Of a stretch of 64,000 bases of DNA, positions 34,717 through 43,070 are shown in pieces; within the stretch, counting starts at the first letter, position 1; every line of letters begins with the position of its first letter. Where the stretch lies: positions 1,798,001 to 1,862,000 of the forward strand of contig NZ_CP014161.1 of assembly GCF_001543175.1 (NCBI RefSeq), in the 5' to 3' direction. This DNA is from Aerococcus urinae. Its GTDB lineage: Bacteria; Bacillota; Bacilli; Lactobacillales; Aerococcaceae. The notes beneath the pieces were generated by a model that searched no databases, was not told the origin of the DNA, and saw nothing but the letters and a program-made list of their open reading frames with translations. Made by a program: the position numbers and the translations under genes.

Positions 34717-34902
34717 CTAATTATCAGGAGAAAGGGAATGATTTTTAACTTGATCTCTCACTTCACTGAGGCTATAAGCCCTCCCCTCTTCTAAACCAGC
34801 AAAGCTCTGACTAATTTCAGATTGCAATTCTTCCAGAAGAGCTTCTCGCTCCTTATCAGCACTACGTTCAAAAGCTAGAGTATCCTTTCCTATTCTATCC
34901 AT
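34717..34902 (-). CDS. hypothetical small acidic protein, 61 aa
   Basis: A 61-residue soluble protein, strongly charged (residues 10-30 rich in Glu, Lys and Arg) and predicted helical, ending in SLSEVRDQVKNHSL. An AAGGAGGGG ribosome binding site makes translation credible. The tail resembles short antitoxin or helical adaptor peptides, but no toxin gene is adjacent. Likely co-transcribed with the membrane protein gene that follows. Function not assigned. Confidence 0.65.
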   Translation of the reverse strand: MDRIGKDTLAFERSADKEREALLEELQSEISQSFAGLEEGRAYSLSEVRDQVKNHSLSPDN

Positions 34903-35046
34903 AAATTTCCCCTCCTTTTTTCTTATTATAAGACAAACAAGTGTGAAATCATTTATAAAAACTAAGAAAAAACCAAGTCCTCCTATGGTATGCTCCCCTT
35001 AAAGTAGACACTTGAAAAAGTAAAACTACTTTAGGGGGAGTTTTTT

Positions 35047-35778
35047 ATGCGTTCAAATAGAAAGCATTCACCAGCAGAGTTGGCTAAATATATCCATCTT
35101 TATGAAGAAGGAACTTCCTATGCCGAGCTTTGTGATCAATATGGTCTCTCAATTCATTCATCTGTCTTTAGAGAATATTATCTCAAATATCTAGAACATG
35201 GCTTTGCAGGGCTGGAATCACAGACAAAGAATAATTCTTATAGTGAAAAGTTTAAGCAGAACGTCGTTCAAGAATACTTGAATACAGACATCTCAATTAC
35301 AAAAATTGCTAGAAAATACAATATCCCTAGCTTTTCTACTGTAAGGAATTGGATTACTAAGTATACTAAAAGGGAAGAATTAAAGGGCTACCACCCTAAA
35401 CCCGAGGTGTATACAATGAAAAGCCAAAAGAAAACCTATCAGGAAAAAGTTGATATTGTTAAAGATTTTCTTGAAACAGGAATGTCTTATAAAGAGACTG
35501 CTGAAAAACATAAAGTTTCCTACAATAATGTTTACTCATGGGTCCAAAAGTATAAGAAATATGGTCCCGATGGGCTCATTGATAGTAGAGGACGCCGCAA
35601 ACCGATGAGTATTCAAAATGAAGAAGAGAAGTTACGTACAGAATTAGCTGCGCTTAAAGCACGTAATGAATACTTAGAAACGGAAAATGCTGCTCTAAAA
35701 AAATTGAAAGAAGTGGAAAGAGAGTTGATGTCCGACGGACAAAATATCAAGCAGAGTTCAAAACAATCGAAAAATTAA
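35047..35778 (+). CDS. IS3-family transposase OrfA (helix-turn-helix protein)
   Basis: A 243-residue OrfA with two to three helix-turn-helix units (for example SITKIARKYNIPSFSTVRNW, and MSYKETAEKHKVSYNNVYSW near residue 145) and a C-terminal leucine-zipper-like coiled coil (LRTELAALKARNEYLETENA). It binds the element ends. A run of seven A (35697-35703), positioned in frame as A AAA AAA, is a -1 slippery site allowing fusion to OrfB. Confidence 0.92.
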   Translation: MRSNRKHSPAELAKYIHLYEEGTSYAELCDQYGLSIHSSVFREYYLKYLEHGFAGLESQTKNNSYSEKFKQNVVQEYLNTDISITKIARKYNIPSFSTVRNWITKYTKREELKGYHPKPEVYTMKSQKKTYQEKVDIVKDFLETGMSYKETAEKHKVSYNNVYSWVQKYKKYGPDGLIDSRGRRKPMSIQNEEEKLRTELAALKARNEYLETENAALKKLKEVERELMSDGQNIKQSSKQSKN

Positions 35779-36596
35779 GCCAGGAAGGACACAAAATAAC
35801 ATTCTTATGCCATTCGCTAGGTGTCAGTAGATCTGCTTATTATAAATGGCTCGACCGAGAGCCATCCAAGACAGAACAACGTTTACAGTGGCTAATGACT
35901 TTAATTCAAGAAGCTTATGATAAATATGAGGGCATCTATGGTTATCGTCGAATCACCATTTATCTTAATCACTTTAAGAATGCGCGGGTCAATCATAAGT
36001 GTGTCTATCGTCTCATGAAATTAATGGGTTTAAAATCTGTTATTCGCCGTAGGCGATATCACTACAAAAAAAGTAAGCCTCAGCACGTTGCAGAAAATGT
36101 GTTGAACCGTGAATTTGATAAAGATTATGAACCGATGCAGGTGTTGTTGACGGATATTACAGAGTTTAAATATGGCTATAACTATAGTTACAAAGCGTAT
36201 TTAAGTGCGATTCTTGATTACGGAGCCAATAAGATTATTGCTTTTAAATTATCACAAAGGAATAACAATCAACTTGTTAAAGATACGATTGTTCAAGTAG
36301 AAGAAGAACTTATCCCTACAGAAACCCTCTTGCACAGTGACCGTGGTTTCCAATATACTTCGCATTTCTTTAAGCGTTTTGTTGACGAAAAACAGTTAAT
36401 TCAAAGTATGTCTCGCGTAGGAAAATGTATTGATAACGGACCAATGGAAAATTTCTGGGGCATTATTAAAGAAGAGATGTATCGGTTGAAAACTTATGAA
36501 AGCTTTGAACAACTTGAAGAAGATATTAAACGCTACATCGAATTTTATAACACCGAACGTGTCACACTGGATATGGGCCTTAAAATTCCAGCTTAA
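35703..36596 (+). CDS. IS3-family transposase OrfB (DDE integrase, made by -1 frameshift)
   Basis: Read in the -1 frame from the slippery site, the sequence continues through the typical IS150 OrfB N-terminus (FLCHSLGVSRSAYYKWLDRE and YDKYEGIYGYRRI) before the first internal ATG at 35895. The catalytic triad is visible: Asp in VLLTDITEFKYG, Asp in LHSDRGFQYTS and Glu in PMENFWGIIKEEMY. The last residues (VTLDMGLKIPA) stop a few residues short of the usual C-terminus, so the end may be slightly truncated. The OrfAB fusion would be the active transposase. Confidence 0.88.
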   Translation: MERSGKRVDVRRTKYQAEFKTIEKLSQEGHKITFLCHSLGVSRSAYYKWLDREPSKTEQRLQWLMTLIQEAYDKYEGIYGYRRITIYLNHFKNARVNHKCVYRLMKLMGLKSVIRRRRYHYKKSKPQHVAENVLNREFDKDYEPMQVLLTDITEFKYGYNYSYKAYLSAILDYGANKIIAFKLSQRNNNQLVKDTIVQVEEELIPTETLLHSDRGFQYTSHFFKRFVDEKQLIQSMSRVGKCIDNGPMENFWGIIKEEMYRLKTYESFEQLEEDIKRYIEFYNTERVTLDMGLKIPA

Positions 36597-36639
36597 ATCC
36601 AAAGGTGATTAGCCGTTTGGCTAAAAAATTTAAAATTAA

Positions 36640-36800
36640 ATCTAGTTTTAGTTAGACTGTCTGGGCTTGTTTGGCTTGTCCATCTTTTAAAACAGCTAAT
36701 AGGCTTTGTCAAGGTGGAGAGCGGAGCGGACCTTGATAAAGGCTTGAAGCTGTTTACGCTCCCTCCTTGTCAAACAAGCCTGACCGCTAAACTATCTTTC
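36640..36800. repeat. long imperfect hairpin inside the IS 3' region
   Basis: GGGCTTGTTTG (from about 36663) pairs with CAAACAAGCC (about 36770), with AACAGCT / AGCTGTT and CAAGGT / ACCTTG nested inside. It lies between the orfB stop and the right end and accounts for part of the excess length of the element. Confidence 0.6.
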
Positions 36801-36961
36801 GGATTAAGTTTTATGAAACATCCTATTCACTGATAAATAATACTTTAAAATCTAAAATAAAAACCATGCATGACAAAGATCACACATGGTAAAAAATTTA
36901 TTTATTTATCTGTCTACTTGACAGGGAGCAGTTCACTAAAGAGCAACTTGGCTTTCCTTAA

Positions 36962-39127
36962 CTATTCGTATTTTTCAAAGTTCAAGCTTTGGGCATTGAC
37001 GGCACAGATGACTGTCGAAAGTGACATGAAGATCCCAGATAGGGCGGGGCCTAAGGTAATGCCGATGGGTGCCAATAGGCCAGCGGCTAAGGGGATAGCG
37101 AAAATGTTGTAGCCCGCTCCCCAGGCCAGGTTTTGCTTGATCTTGGTGTTAGTAGCTTGAGACAGACTCAGGCTGTTTAAGACATCCTTCAATTGGCTTT
37201 CCACCAGGATAATATCGGCCGAATCCATGGCTACATCGGTTCCGGCACCGATAGCCACTCCCACTTCAGCTTGGGCTAGAGCGGGCGCATCATTGACCCC
37301 GTCACCCACCATCATGACTGATTTGCCTTGGCCTTGCAGACTTTGGATGGCTGCTGATTTTTGGTCGGGGAGGACTTGGCTAAAGACTTGGTCTAAGCCG
37401 ATTTCCTTGGCCACGGCTTGAGCAACTTGGTCATTGTCCCCGGTTAACATGACCGCTTCAATGCCTTGCTTGTGGAGGACTTGGATGACTTCCTTGGCTT
37501 CTGGGCGGACTTGGTCAGAAACCGCCAGCGCCCCAATGACTTGGTCGGCCTTAATGACAAAGACTACGGTCTTGGCTTGGCTAGTAATCTTTTCCAATTG
37601 GGCTTGATCAAAGTCATAACCCGCTTCTCGAGTCGCTTTAGGGCTGAGGATTTTGACTAAGTTGCCATCCACTTCCCCTTCTAAACCAGCCCCACTGTGG
37701 TTTTGGTAGTTGTTAACGGCTTGTAAGTCTAAGTCTTTTTCCTTGGCTGCTTGAACGATCCCCTTAGCAATGGGGTGTTCGGATTGGGCTTCCAAACTAG
37801 CGGCTAGGGCTAAAATTTGGTTTTCACTGACATCAGCGATTGGGTAAACGCCGTCGACGGCAAATTCGCCCTTGGTCAAAGTCCCAGTCTTATCAAAAAC
37901 TACTGTATCCACTTGGTAGGCTTGTTCAAAAGGAATCCGGTTTTGGACTAAGAGACCTGAACGCGCCGCTAGGGAGGTAGATTTGGCATTAACCAAAGGA
38001 ATGGCTAACCCTAAAGCATGAGGACAGGCAATGACAAAGGTCGAGACCATAAATTGAATAGCGGTTTGGGCCGTGGTCAAGTTCCACCAAATCACTAAGG
38101 CAATAATCCCGACCCCAAAGGCAATGTAGAAGAGCCAGGCTGCTACCCGGTCAGCTAGACTTTGGGCCTTGGATTTTTGGGCTTGGGCACCTTTAACCAA
38201 GTCAAGGACTTGTTGGACATAGGAATCATTCCCAGCCTTTGCTACGCGGACTTGGAGGGCGCCGTCGCCATTAATGGTTCCGGCAATGACCTCATCACCA
38301 TCATCCTTAGCCACAGGCACCGATTCCCCAGTAATGACTGCTTCATCCAGAGTGGAATGACCGCTAGCAATGGTGCCGTCCACAGCCACCTTTTCCCCGG
38401 GACGAACTAAAACCAGGTCATCGACTTGCAATTGGTCGATTCCAACCACTTCAATGTCCCCATCCGCGTTAATCCGACTGGCTTCATTGGGGAGGAGGTT
38501 GGCCAGAGATTCCAAATCATCATTGGCCCGCATCTGTGACTTCATTTCAATCACATGGCCCAGGAGCATGATGAGAATCAGGGTAGCCAGTTCGAAGTAA
38601 TAATTCATGCTGGCGTCGAGGAAAAAGGTGGTCATGACACTATATAGATAGGAAGATACAATCCCCAAAGTGATCAGGAGCATCATACCGGGTTGTTTGT
38701 TTTGAATTTCCATCCAGCCGTGCTCGAGGAAAGGTTTACCCCCATAGAAGAAGACGATAGTCCCTAAGATAAATTCGATCCAGCCTTGGCCGGGGAAATT
38801 AATAGAATAATTAAAAATCATCATTAACATGGGCGATAAGACCGCAATTGGAATGGTGAGTACTAAAACCACCCAAAAACGTTGCTTCATGTCTTCCATC
38901 ATGCCCATGTGGTGGCCTCCATGCCCCTCATGACCGGCGTCATCGTGGCAGGAAACCGCTCCATGGCTCTCGTGATCAGCCGCTTGACTATGGCAGCTGG
39001 CACTCTCATGTTGTGTATGTTCTACTTTTTCATGACTACCACAAAAGGCTTGTTGGCAGGTGCATGCGCCCCCTTGCCGGCAAGCATGCGGACAAGCATT
39101 TAAACAAGCTGTTACCATTTCATTCAT
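36962..39127 (-). CDS. copB: copper-exporting P-type ATPase, CopB type
   Basis: A 721-residue P1B-type ATPase. The N-terminus is a Cys/His-rich metal-binding tail (about residues 8-75, including CPHAC, CTCQQ and HEGHGGHHMG) rather than a ferredoxin-like CxxC domain. The membrane metal site is CPH in FVIACPHALGLAI, diagnostic of the CopB group. TGES, the phosphorylation site DKTGT and MVGDGVNDAPAL are all present. It would export copper or silver. A perfect cop box lies upstream, but no copY or copZ is adjacent. The gene ends about 25 nt from the IS right end and appears intact. Confidence 0.93.
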   Translation of the reverse strand: MNEMVTACLNACPHACRQGGACTCQQAFCGSHEKVEHTQHESASCHSQAADHESHGAVSCHDDAGHEGHGGHHMGMMEDMKQRFWVVLVLTIPIAVLSPMLMMIFNYSINFPGQGWIEFILGTIVFFYGGKPFLEHGWMEIQNKQPGMMLLITLGIVSSYLYSVMTTFFLDASMNYYFELATLILIMLLGHVIEMKSQMRANDDLESLANLLPNEASRINADGDIEVVGIDQLQVDDLVLVRPGEKVAVDGTIASGHSTLDEAVITGESVPVAKDDGDEVIAGTINGDGALQVRVAKAGNDSYVQQVLDLVKGAQAQKSKAQSLADRVAAWLFYIAFGVGIIALVIWWNLTTAQTAIQFMVSTFVIACPHALGLAIPLVNAKSTSLAARSGLLVQNRIPFEQAYQVDTVVFDKTGTLTKGEFAVDGVYPIADVSENQILALAASLEAQSEHPIAKGIVQAAKEKDLDLQAVNNYQNHSGAGLEGEVDGNLVKILSPKATREAGYDFDQAQLEKITSQAKTVVFVIKADQVIGALAVSDQVRPEAKEVIQVLHKQGIEAVMLTGDNDQVAQAVAKEIGLDQVFSQVLPDQKSAAIQSLQGQGKSVMMVGDGVNDAPALAQAEVGVAIGAGTDVAMDSADIILVESQLKDVLNSLSLSQATNTKIKQNLAWGAGYNIFAIPLAAGLLAPIGITLGPALSGIFMSLSTVICAVNAQSLNFEKYE

Positions 39128-39174
39128 CCTTTCTTGGTTGATTCAATCGTTTTAGACTTCATTTATCTGTTGAC

Positions 39175-39184
39175 TACATTTGTA
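39175..39184 (-). promoter_or_regulatory. cop box (CopY operator)
   Basis: TACATTTGTA, a perfect TACAnnTGTA operator for CopY-type copper repressors, located about 20 bp downstream of the -10 box of the copB promoter. Confidence 0.8.
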
Positions 39185-39200
39185 ATCATATTGCATTGCT

Positions 39201-39229
39201 AGTATAAGAGCACCCGCTTAAAATTGCAA
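39201..39229 (-). promoter_or_regulatory. copB promoter
   Basis: On the minus strand TTGCAA (39224-39229), 17-bp spacer, TATACT (39201-39206). The initiation site would fall just before the cop box. Confidence 0.7.
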
Positions 39230-39324
39230 GTCTTTCTGCTTGTAAGATGGATGAAATAAGAAAAACAGGCAATCTTTCGAGTTACCTGTTAAAAATCATC
39301 CTAATTATTAGTTTTCTTTTAAAT

Positions 39325-39597
39325 CTATCTGCCTGCTTTTTTATCATCGGCATTCATTGCTTCCCACCAGTCATCAATACTGTCATAACTTTCACCTTTC
39401 CCCGCTTCGACTTCAGCCAAAGCTTCGTCGATTGCGTTAAGGCGTAAATCAAAAGGGATACCTTGTTTACGGTTGATGGCCTTCAAATAAACTGTAATTG
39501 CCGAGGACATATCCATACCTATATCATCTAAAATGGACTGGACACTGTCTTTTAAGTCTTGGTCTACCCTAACATGGATACTTACCTTTTTCGTCAC
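39325..39597 (-). CDS. RelB/DinJ family antitoxin, no toxin adjacent
   Basis: A 90-residue RelB/DinJ-type antitoxin: an N-terminal ribbon-helix-helix (VSIHVRVDQDLKDSVQSILD and MDMSSAITVYLKAI) and a C-terminal tail with SYDSIDDWWEAMNA that normally wraps a YafQ/RelE toxin. The GTG start at 39597 has AAAGGAG 8 nt upstream; an ATG at 39624 is weaker. Expected toxin genes follow such antitoxins directly, but the 197 nt to copB hold none. It is 41 nt downstream of a second antitoxin-like gene. Confidence 0.85.
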   Translation of the reverse strand: MTKKVSIHVRVDQDLKDSVQSILDDIGMDMSSAITVYLKAINRKQGIPFDLRLNAIDEALAEVEAGKGESYDSIDDWWEAMNADDKKAGR

Positions 39598-39638
39598 GGT
39601 CGTCACTCCTTTTTCATCATTCACCTAAAATTTCATCA

Positions 39639-39863
39639 TTATAGTCCTAACATGCCTTTGACTTCATTATGACTGTAATAGGAAACATCGTTCGCTTCTT
39701 TATTGGCGTCATAATTTTTGACGACTTCAAGGTCAAAGTCTTCTTCAATTTTTTCTTCCAAGCATTGCTTAAAAAGCGTTGAAAGTGGCTTATTGCGGAA
39801 TTTGGCATATTGGTTAAATAATTCTTCCTCATCTTTATTTAAAGGAATAGTTACTTTCGACAT
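39639..39863 (-). CDS. DUF6290-type ribbon-helix-helix antitoxin-like protein
   Basis: A 74-residue protein with TIPLNKDEEELFNQYAKFRNKPLS, a pattern of small ribbon-helix-helix antitoxins (DUF6290 / RelB-like), then an acidic tail. RBS GAGGTG is close to the ATG. It precedes another antitoxin-like gene rather than a toxin, an arrangement suggesting loss of toxin genes or two orphan regulators expressed together. Confidence 0.75.
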   Translation of the reverse strand: MSKVTIPLNKDEEELFNQYAKFRNKPLSTLFKQCLEEKIEEDFDLEVVKNYDANKEANDVSYYSHNEVKGMLGL

Positions 39864-39956
39864 CTCCTCACCTCTTTATATGACATTGTAATCTATTAAT
39901 AAAAAGAGGTCATTAAATAAACAAACAAAGTATCAAAATGCATTCTTCCACGAAAA

Positions 39957-39988
39957 AACCGCCTACTGTTTCAGTAGACGGTTCTTTT
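39957..39988. terminator. intrinsic terminator beyond the ilvE repeats
   Basis: AACCG-CCTACTG / CAGTAG-CGGTT with T-runs on both sides. In the minus direction it is the first terminator after ilvE and its repeat array. Confidence 0.85.
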
Positions 39989-40062
39989 ATTATCATCAAT
40001 TGTTTATTGGGTGACAATTGATAGGTTTTTAAAGGATGATTCGAAAAAATGGACTTAGTTTT

Positions 40063-40082
40063 TGTGCGCTTGTCGCACTCTG
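40063..40082 (+). repeat. family-1 repeat, truncated 3' end
   Basis: GTGCGCTTGTCGCACTCTG matches the right end of the GCGC-type copies (A, C). The rest is missing. Confidence 0.65.
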
Positions 40083-40201
40083 TTAGTTCAGTTCGGACGC
40101 CAGCCTTGAAGTCGCTTCAGAAAATTCCAACGCACAGCTTCCTGTGCTTATGGTATTTTCCTCCAGCGATTCAAGCCTTTAGCGGCGTCCTCACATCCTT
40201 A
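40083..40201 (+). repeat. family-1 hairpin repeat, copy H (GTTGAG type)
   Basis: Outer stem GGACGCC / GGCGTCC (perfect) and CTTGAA(g)TCGC / GCGATTCAAG. Compared with copy D, two base pairs have changed on both strands of the stem. Confidence 0.9.
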
Positions 40202-40318
40202 CAGTTGAGTTCGGAAGGGTGAGGGGATGTCCTTTCAGAAAAGTTGAACGATCAACAAGTTGATCTTATCATCTTTTCCTCCAAGGAATCGCCCTCCCTG
40301 ATCCTTCCTCACATCCTA
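40202..40318 (+). repeat. family-1 hairpin repeat, copy I (GGTGAGGG type)
   Basis: TCCTTTCA / CTCCAAGGA loop, inner stem GAAAAG / CTTTTC, apical GATCAAC / GTTGATC (copy F has GATCAGC / GCTGATC). It ends at the ilvE stop codon. Confidence 0.88.
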
Positions 40319-41347
40319 TTATTTTTCAGGGACTTCGACGATCCAGCCTTCTGGGGCTTCGATGTCACCATATTGGATCCCTACTAACTCATCATAGAGT
40401 TTTTGGGTGATTGGTCCAACTTCTTTGTCAGAGTAGAACTTGTAGGAACGGTCACCGTGGTCGATCCGTGACACTGGAGAAATTACGGCAGCGGTTCCCA
40501 TAGCACCGGCTTCAGCGAAGCGGTCTAATTCATCTACGTATACGTCGCCTTCTTCAACCTCTAAGCCTAAACGTTCTTTAGCTAAGTGGATGATGGAGTA
40601 TTTGGTGATAGATGGCAGGATTGAAGGTGATTTTGGTGTCACAAACTTGTTGGTGTCTTTTTCGATACCGTAGAAGTTGGCTGAACCGACTTCTTCAATC
40701 TTAGTATGGGTGGCTGGGTCTAAGTAAACCACGTCACCGTAGCCGGCTTTCTTGGCTTTTTCACCTGGTAAGAGCGAACCACCATAGTTCCCACCAACTT
40801 TAGAAGCACCAGTCCCGTAAGGAGCGGCACGGTCGTACTTGCTGGTGACAAATGGCATTGGTGCTAAACCATCACGGTAGTAAGGTCCTACTGGCATGGT
40901 GAAGATCGTAAAGATATATTCTTTAGCAGGGGAAACACCAATGTTGTCGCCTACCCCAATTAATAATGGACGGATATACATCGAAGCGCCTGACCCATAA
41001 GGTGGGACGTAGTCAGCGTTGGCTTGAACTGTTTTGACAACCGCTTCAACAAATTTTTCTTCAGGATAAGCTGGCATCAACATTCGTTCGGCGGAGTTAG
41101 CCATCCGTTTAGCGTTTTGGTCTGGACGGAAGAGTTGGATTTGACCATCTTTACGACGGTAAGCTTTTAAGCCTTCAAATGCTTCTTGGCCGTAGTGTAA
41201 GGCTGGAGCACCTTCAGCAATTGGAAAAGTCTTTCCCTCTTCTAAGCCTTCTTTATACCATTCGCCATCTTTCCAATAAGCGCGCCAACGATAAGGAAGG
41301 TCCATATAAGCAAAACCTAAATTATTCCAATCGATATTTACAGACAT
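40319..41347 (-). CDS. ilvE: branched-chain amino acid aminotransferase
   Basis: A 342-residue fold-type IV PLP aminotransferase acting on leucine, isoleucine and valine and their keto acids. The PLP lysine lies in TGASKVGGNYGGS; GQEAFEGLKAYRRKDG near residue 50 and VGSANFYGIEKD are further markers. Length fits the branched-chain group. The start at 41347 has AAAGGGG 7 nt upstream; the ATG at 41353 is too close to that site. Monocistronic; its 3' UTR carries two hairpin repeats before a terminator. Confidence 0.94.
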   Translation of the reverse strand: MSVNIDWNNLGFAYMDLPYRWRAYWKDGEWYKEGLEEGKTFPIAEGAPALHYGQEAFEGLKAYRRKDGQIQLFRPDQNAKRMANSAERMLMPAYPEEKFVEAVVKTVQANADYVPPYGSGASMYIRPLLIGVGDNIGVSPAKEYIFTIFTMPVGPYYRDGLAPMPFVTSKYDRAAPYGTGASKVGGNYGGSLLPGEKAKKAGYGDVVYLDPATHTKIEEVGSANFYGIEKDTNKFVTPKSPSILPSITKYSIIHLAKERLGLEVEEGDVYVDELDRFAEAGAMGTAAVISPVSRIDHGDRSYKFYSDKEVGPITQKLYDELVGIQYGDIEAPEGWIVEVPEK

Positions 41348-41638
41348 TGTCATTCCCCTTTCAAATTTACAATTTTGGGCTCTCGCTAGAACAAGGTTCT
41401 AAGAGCGGCGCCCATGAGTTAAGTAGACTTATAATACCCTTTTCAAATTCATTTGTAAATACTTTCGGATCAATTTGTTTGAATTGCTCGACAATTTAAA
41501 TAAAAGACAATTTTTATTTAGCATATTTTAAGGCCATTTTCCTAGCTAGGCAAGAAAAATTTTAACCTATAAAATAACTTTCCCCTTGAGCTCCGACGCA
41601 TGCTTTCCACTTTGAAATTCACTTGATAAAATACCCAT

Positions 41639-41667
41639 AAAAAATAAGCCGGGACTTGCCCAGCTTA
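41639..41667 (-). terminator. intrinsic terminator beyond the msrA repeats
   Basis: On the minus strand TAAGCTGGG ... CCCGGCTTA with one mismatch, followed by a U-run. First terminator after msrA and its 500-bp repeat block. Confidence 0.75.
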
Positions 41668-41735
41668 CTTATCAATATTTATCTTTCTTGCATGAATCAC
41701 CCGAATTTCCCCTAAAAAGAAATTAAGCTTTTGCT

Positions 41736-41872
41736 CTGCGCTTGTCGCACTCTCGAGTTGAGTTCGGAAGGGGTAGGGGATGTCCTTTCAGAAAAGTTGA
41801 ACGACCAGCGTGCTGGTCTTATCATCTTTTCCTCCAAGGAATCGCCCTCCCTGATCCTTCCTCACATCCTTC
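41736..41872 (+). repeat. family-1 hairpin repeat, copy J, with a leading 3' remnant
   Basis: A short right-end remnant (TGCGCTTGTCGCACTCT) is followed by a GGTGAGGG-type unit: TCCTTTCA / CTCCAAGGA loop, GAAAAG / CTTTTC stem, apical GACCAGC / GCTGGTC. First part of the 496-bp block repeated at 58925. Confidence 0.88.
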
Positions 41873-42231
41873 TCAAACCTGTTCCAGTCACAGAACGAAC
41901 GTCCACTTCACACAGGGTGTGAGACTTGGCGCCTAGACTTGGATGATTGGAGCAAGTCAGAATAAAAGCGAAACATTCGCTTGTTTCTGACTTGTGAAAT
42001 CACTCCAAGTCTGCCAAGTCGAACCCAACTAAAAACTGGTAACGCTCAGCCAGTTGAGTTCGTACGCCAGACTTGAAGTTGCTTCAGAAAATTCCAACGC
42101 ACAGATTCCTGTGCTTTTGGTATTTTCCTCCAGCAATTCAAGCCTTTGACGGCGTACTCACATCCTTATAACTGACCTTATCCCAGTTTTCTCCAGCGAT
42201 TTCGTCCTTTTCCGTGACTGTCACACTCTAT
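41873..42231 (+). repeat. family-1 hairpin repeat, copy K, interrupted by nested elements
   Basis: A GTCACA-type unit whose left half (41873-41925) and right half (42176-42231, CCCAGTTTTCTCCAGCG...GTGACTGTCACACTCT) are separated by two insertions. One is a hairpin bounded by GACTTGGC / GCCAAGTC (about 41930-42025), adjoining the internal loop; the other is copy L in the apical loop. Confidence 0.85.
42051..42174 (+). repeat. family-1 hairpin repeat, copy L, nested in copy K
   Basis: A complete GTTGAG-type unit with outer stem GTACGCC / GGCGTAC (perfect), inserted in the apical loop of copy K. At the pair where copy D has A-T and copy H has G-C, this copy has T-A. Confidence 0.88.
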
Positions 42232-42233
42232 CC

Positions 42234-42758
42234 TTAATCTTTCCAGTGCTTATCAATGAAGGCTTGCCGACCTGAGCCTTGGCGGTAGGCTTGGTAGTGG
42301 TCAGGATTCTTGGCATGGAAGTCTTGATGGTATTCTTCAGCCGGGTAGAAGCTTTGAGCAGGTTCGATTTGGGTGACAATCGGCTTGTCAAAGCGGCCAC
42401 TGGCTTCCAAGTCACGCTTGGATTGTTCGGCGATAGCCTTTTGTTGGTCATCGTGGTAGAAAATCACGGGACGGTAAGAGTCCCCCCGGTCAGCAAATTG
42501 ACCCATGGCATCAGTGGGATCGGTTTGTTGCCAGTAGATCTCCACCAGGTCTTGGTAGGAAATCAGTTCGGGATTATAGGTAATTTGCACTGCTTCCGTG
42601 TGGCCCGTTCCTCCTAGGCAAACTTCGCGATAAGTGGGATTTTCGGTATGACCGCCCGTGTAACCAGATACGACTTCTAATATCCCCGGCATGGTTTCAA
42701 AAGGTTGCACCATGCACCAAAAACAGCCCCCGGCAAAAGTTGCTAATGCTTGACTCAT
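42234..42758 (-). CDS. msrA: peptide-methionine (S)-S-oxide reductase
   Basis: A 174-residue MsrA repairing oxidised methionine in proteins with thioredoxin as electron donor. The active-site motif GCFWC carries the catalytic Cys12; [26 protein letters not shown] is intact. No MsrB domain is fused and no msrB gene is adjacent. The thioredoxin system that could reduce it is encoded at 10.9-12.2 kb. Its stop codon lies directly beside the repeat block that forms its 3' UTR. Confidence 0.95.
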   Translation of the reverse strand: MSQALATFAGGCFWCMVQPFETMPGILEVVSGYTGGHTENPTYREVCLGGTGHTEAVQITYNPELISYQDLVEIYWQQTDPTDAMGQFADRGDSYRPVIFYHDDQQKAIAEQSKRDLEASGRFDKPIVTQIEPAQSFYPAEEYHQDFHAKNPDHYQAYRQGSGRQAFIDKHWKD

Positions 42759-42868
42759 CCTTAGTCCTTCTTTCTATACTTTAGTCTTTCAAACATGACT
42801 CATTGTAAAGACTGATAAAGGCAAAAACAAGACTTTTGCTTGGCAGGACACATGACTTGACTATTCGC

Positions 42869-42903
42869 AAAAAAGGCTGGAACAAAAATCCCAGGCTCTT
42901 TTT
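42869..42903 (-). terminator. probable terminator beyond the serS repeat
   Basis: GGCTGG ... CCAGGC with one mismatch, flanked by AAAAAA and TTTTT. In the minus direction it follows copy M. Confidence 0.55.
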
Positions 42904-42926
42904 AAAGCACGAACTATCTATTAAAA

Positions 42927-43045
42927 ACGTGCTCCAAAAGTCAGCCCTGACGTCCACTTCACGAACTATGTGCGATAGTTTTGCAACTATCTACCATAGT
43001 TCGCTCCAGTGGTTCAGGGCTCTTTTGACTTTTGTCACACTCTCT
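42927..43045 (+). repeat. family-1 hairpin repeat, copy M
   Basis: Outer stem AAAAGTCAGCCCTGA / TCAGGGCT...TGACTTTT, loop flanks CCACTTCA / CTCCAGTGG, inner stem CGAACTATG / CATAGTTCG, ends GTCACACTCT. Its outer stem is unrelated in sequence to the other copies, yet the loop is the same. Confidence 0.88.
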
Positions 43046-43070
43046 CACTTATTCATTGCTTAAAAACTGC

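Larger units (their letters stand above)
34986..36935 (+). mobile_element. IS3-family insertion sequence (IS150-like), apparently complete
   Basis: Left end TGGTATGCTCCCC...AAGTAGACA (34986-35010) and right end TGTCTACTTGACAGGGAGCA (within 36911-36935) are inverted repeats matching at 19 of 25 positions. The trinucleotide CTA flanks both ends (34983-34985 and 36936-36938), a plausible 3-bp target duplication. Two overlapping frames encode an HTH protein and a DDE integrase linked by a -1 frameshift site. At about 1.95 kb it is longer than typical IS150 elements (about 1.4-1.5 kb); the extra length lies between orfB and the right end. Confidence 0.88.

Noticed and set aside
39247-39447. Plus-strand frame searched as a possible toxin partner for the orphan antitoxins
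   Set aside because: Runs antisense to the RelB-like gene, lacks RelE/YafQ features and has no ribosome binding site.
41742-41936. Open frames of 60-92 codons within the family-1 repeats (also near 10744, 15241 and 58847)
   Set aside because: They arise from the repeat sequence itself and recur only because the repeats do; no ribosome binding sites, and hairpin structure explains the conservation.
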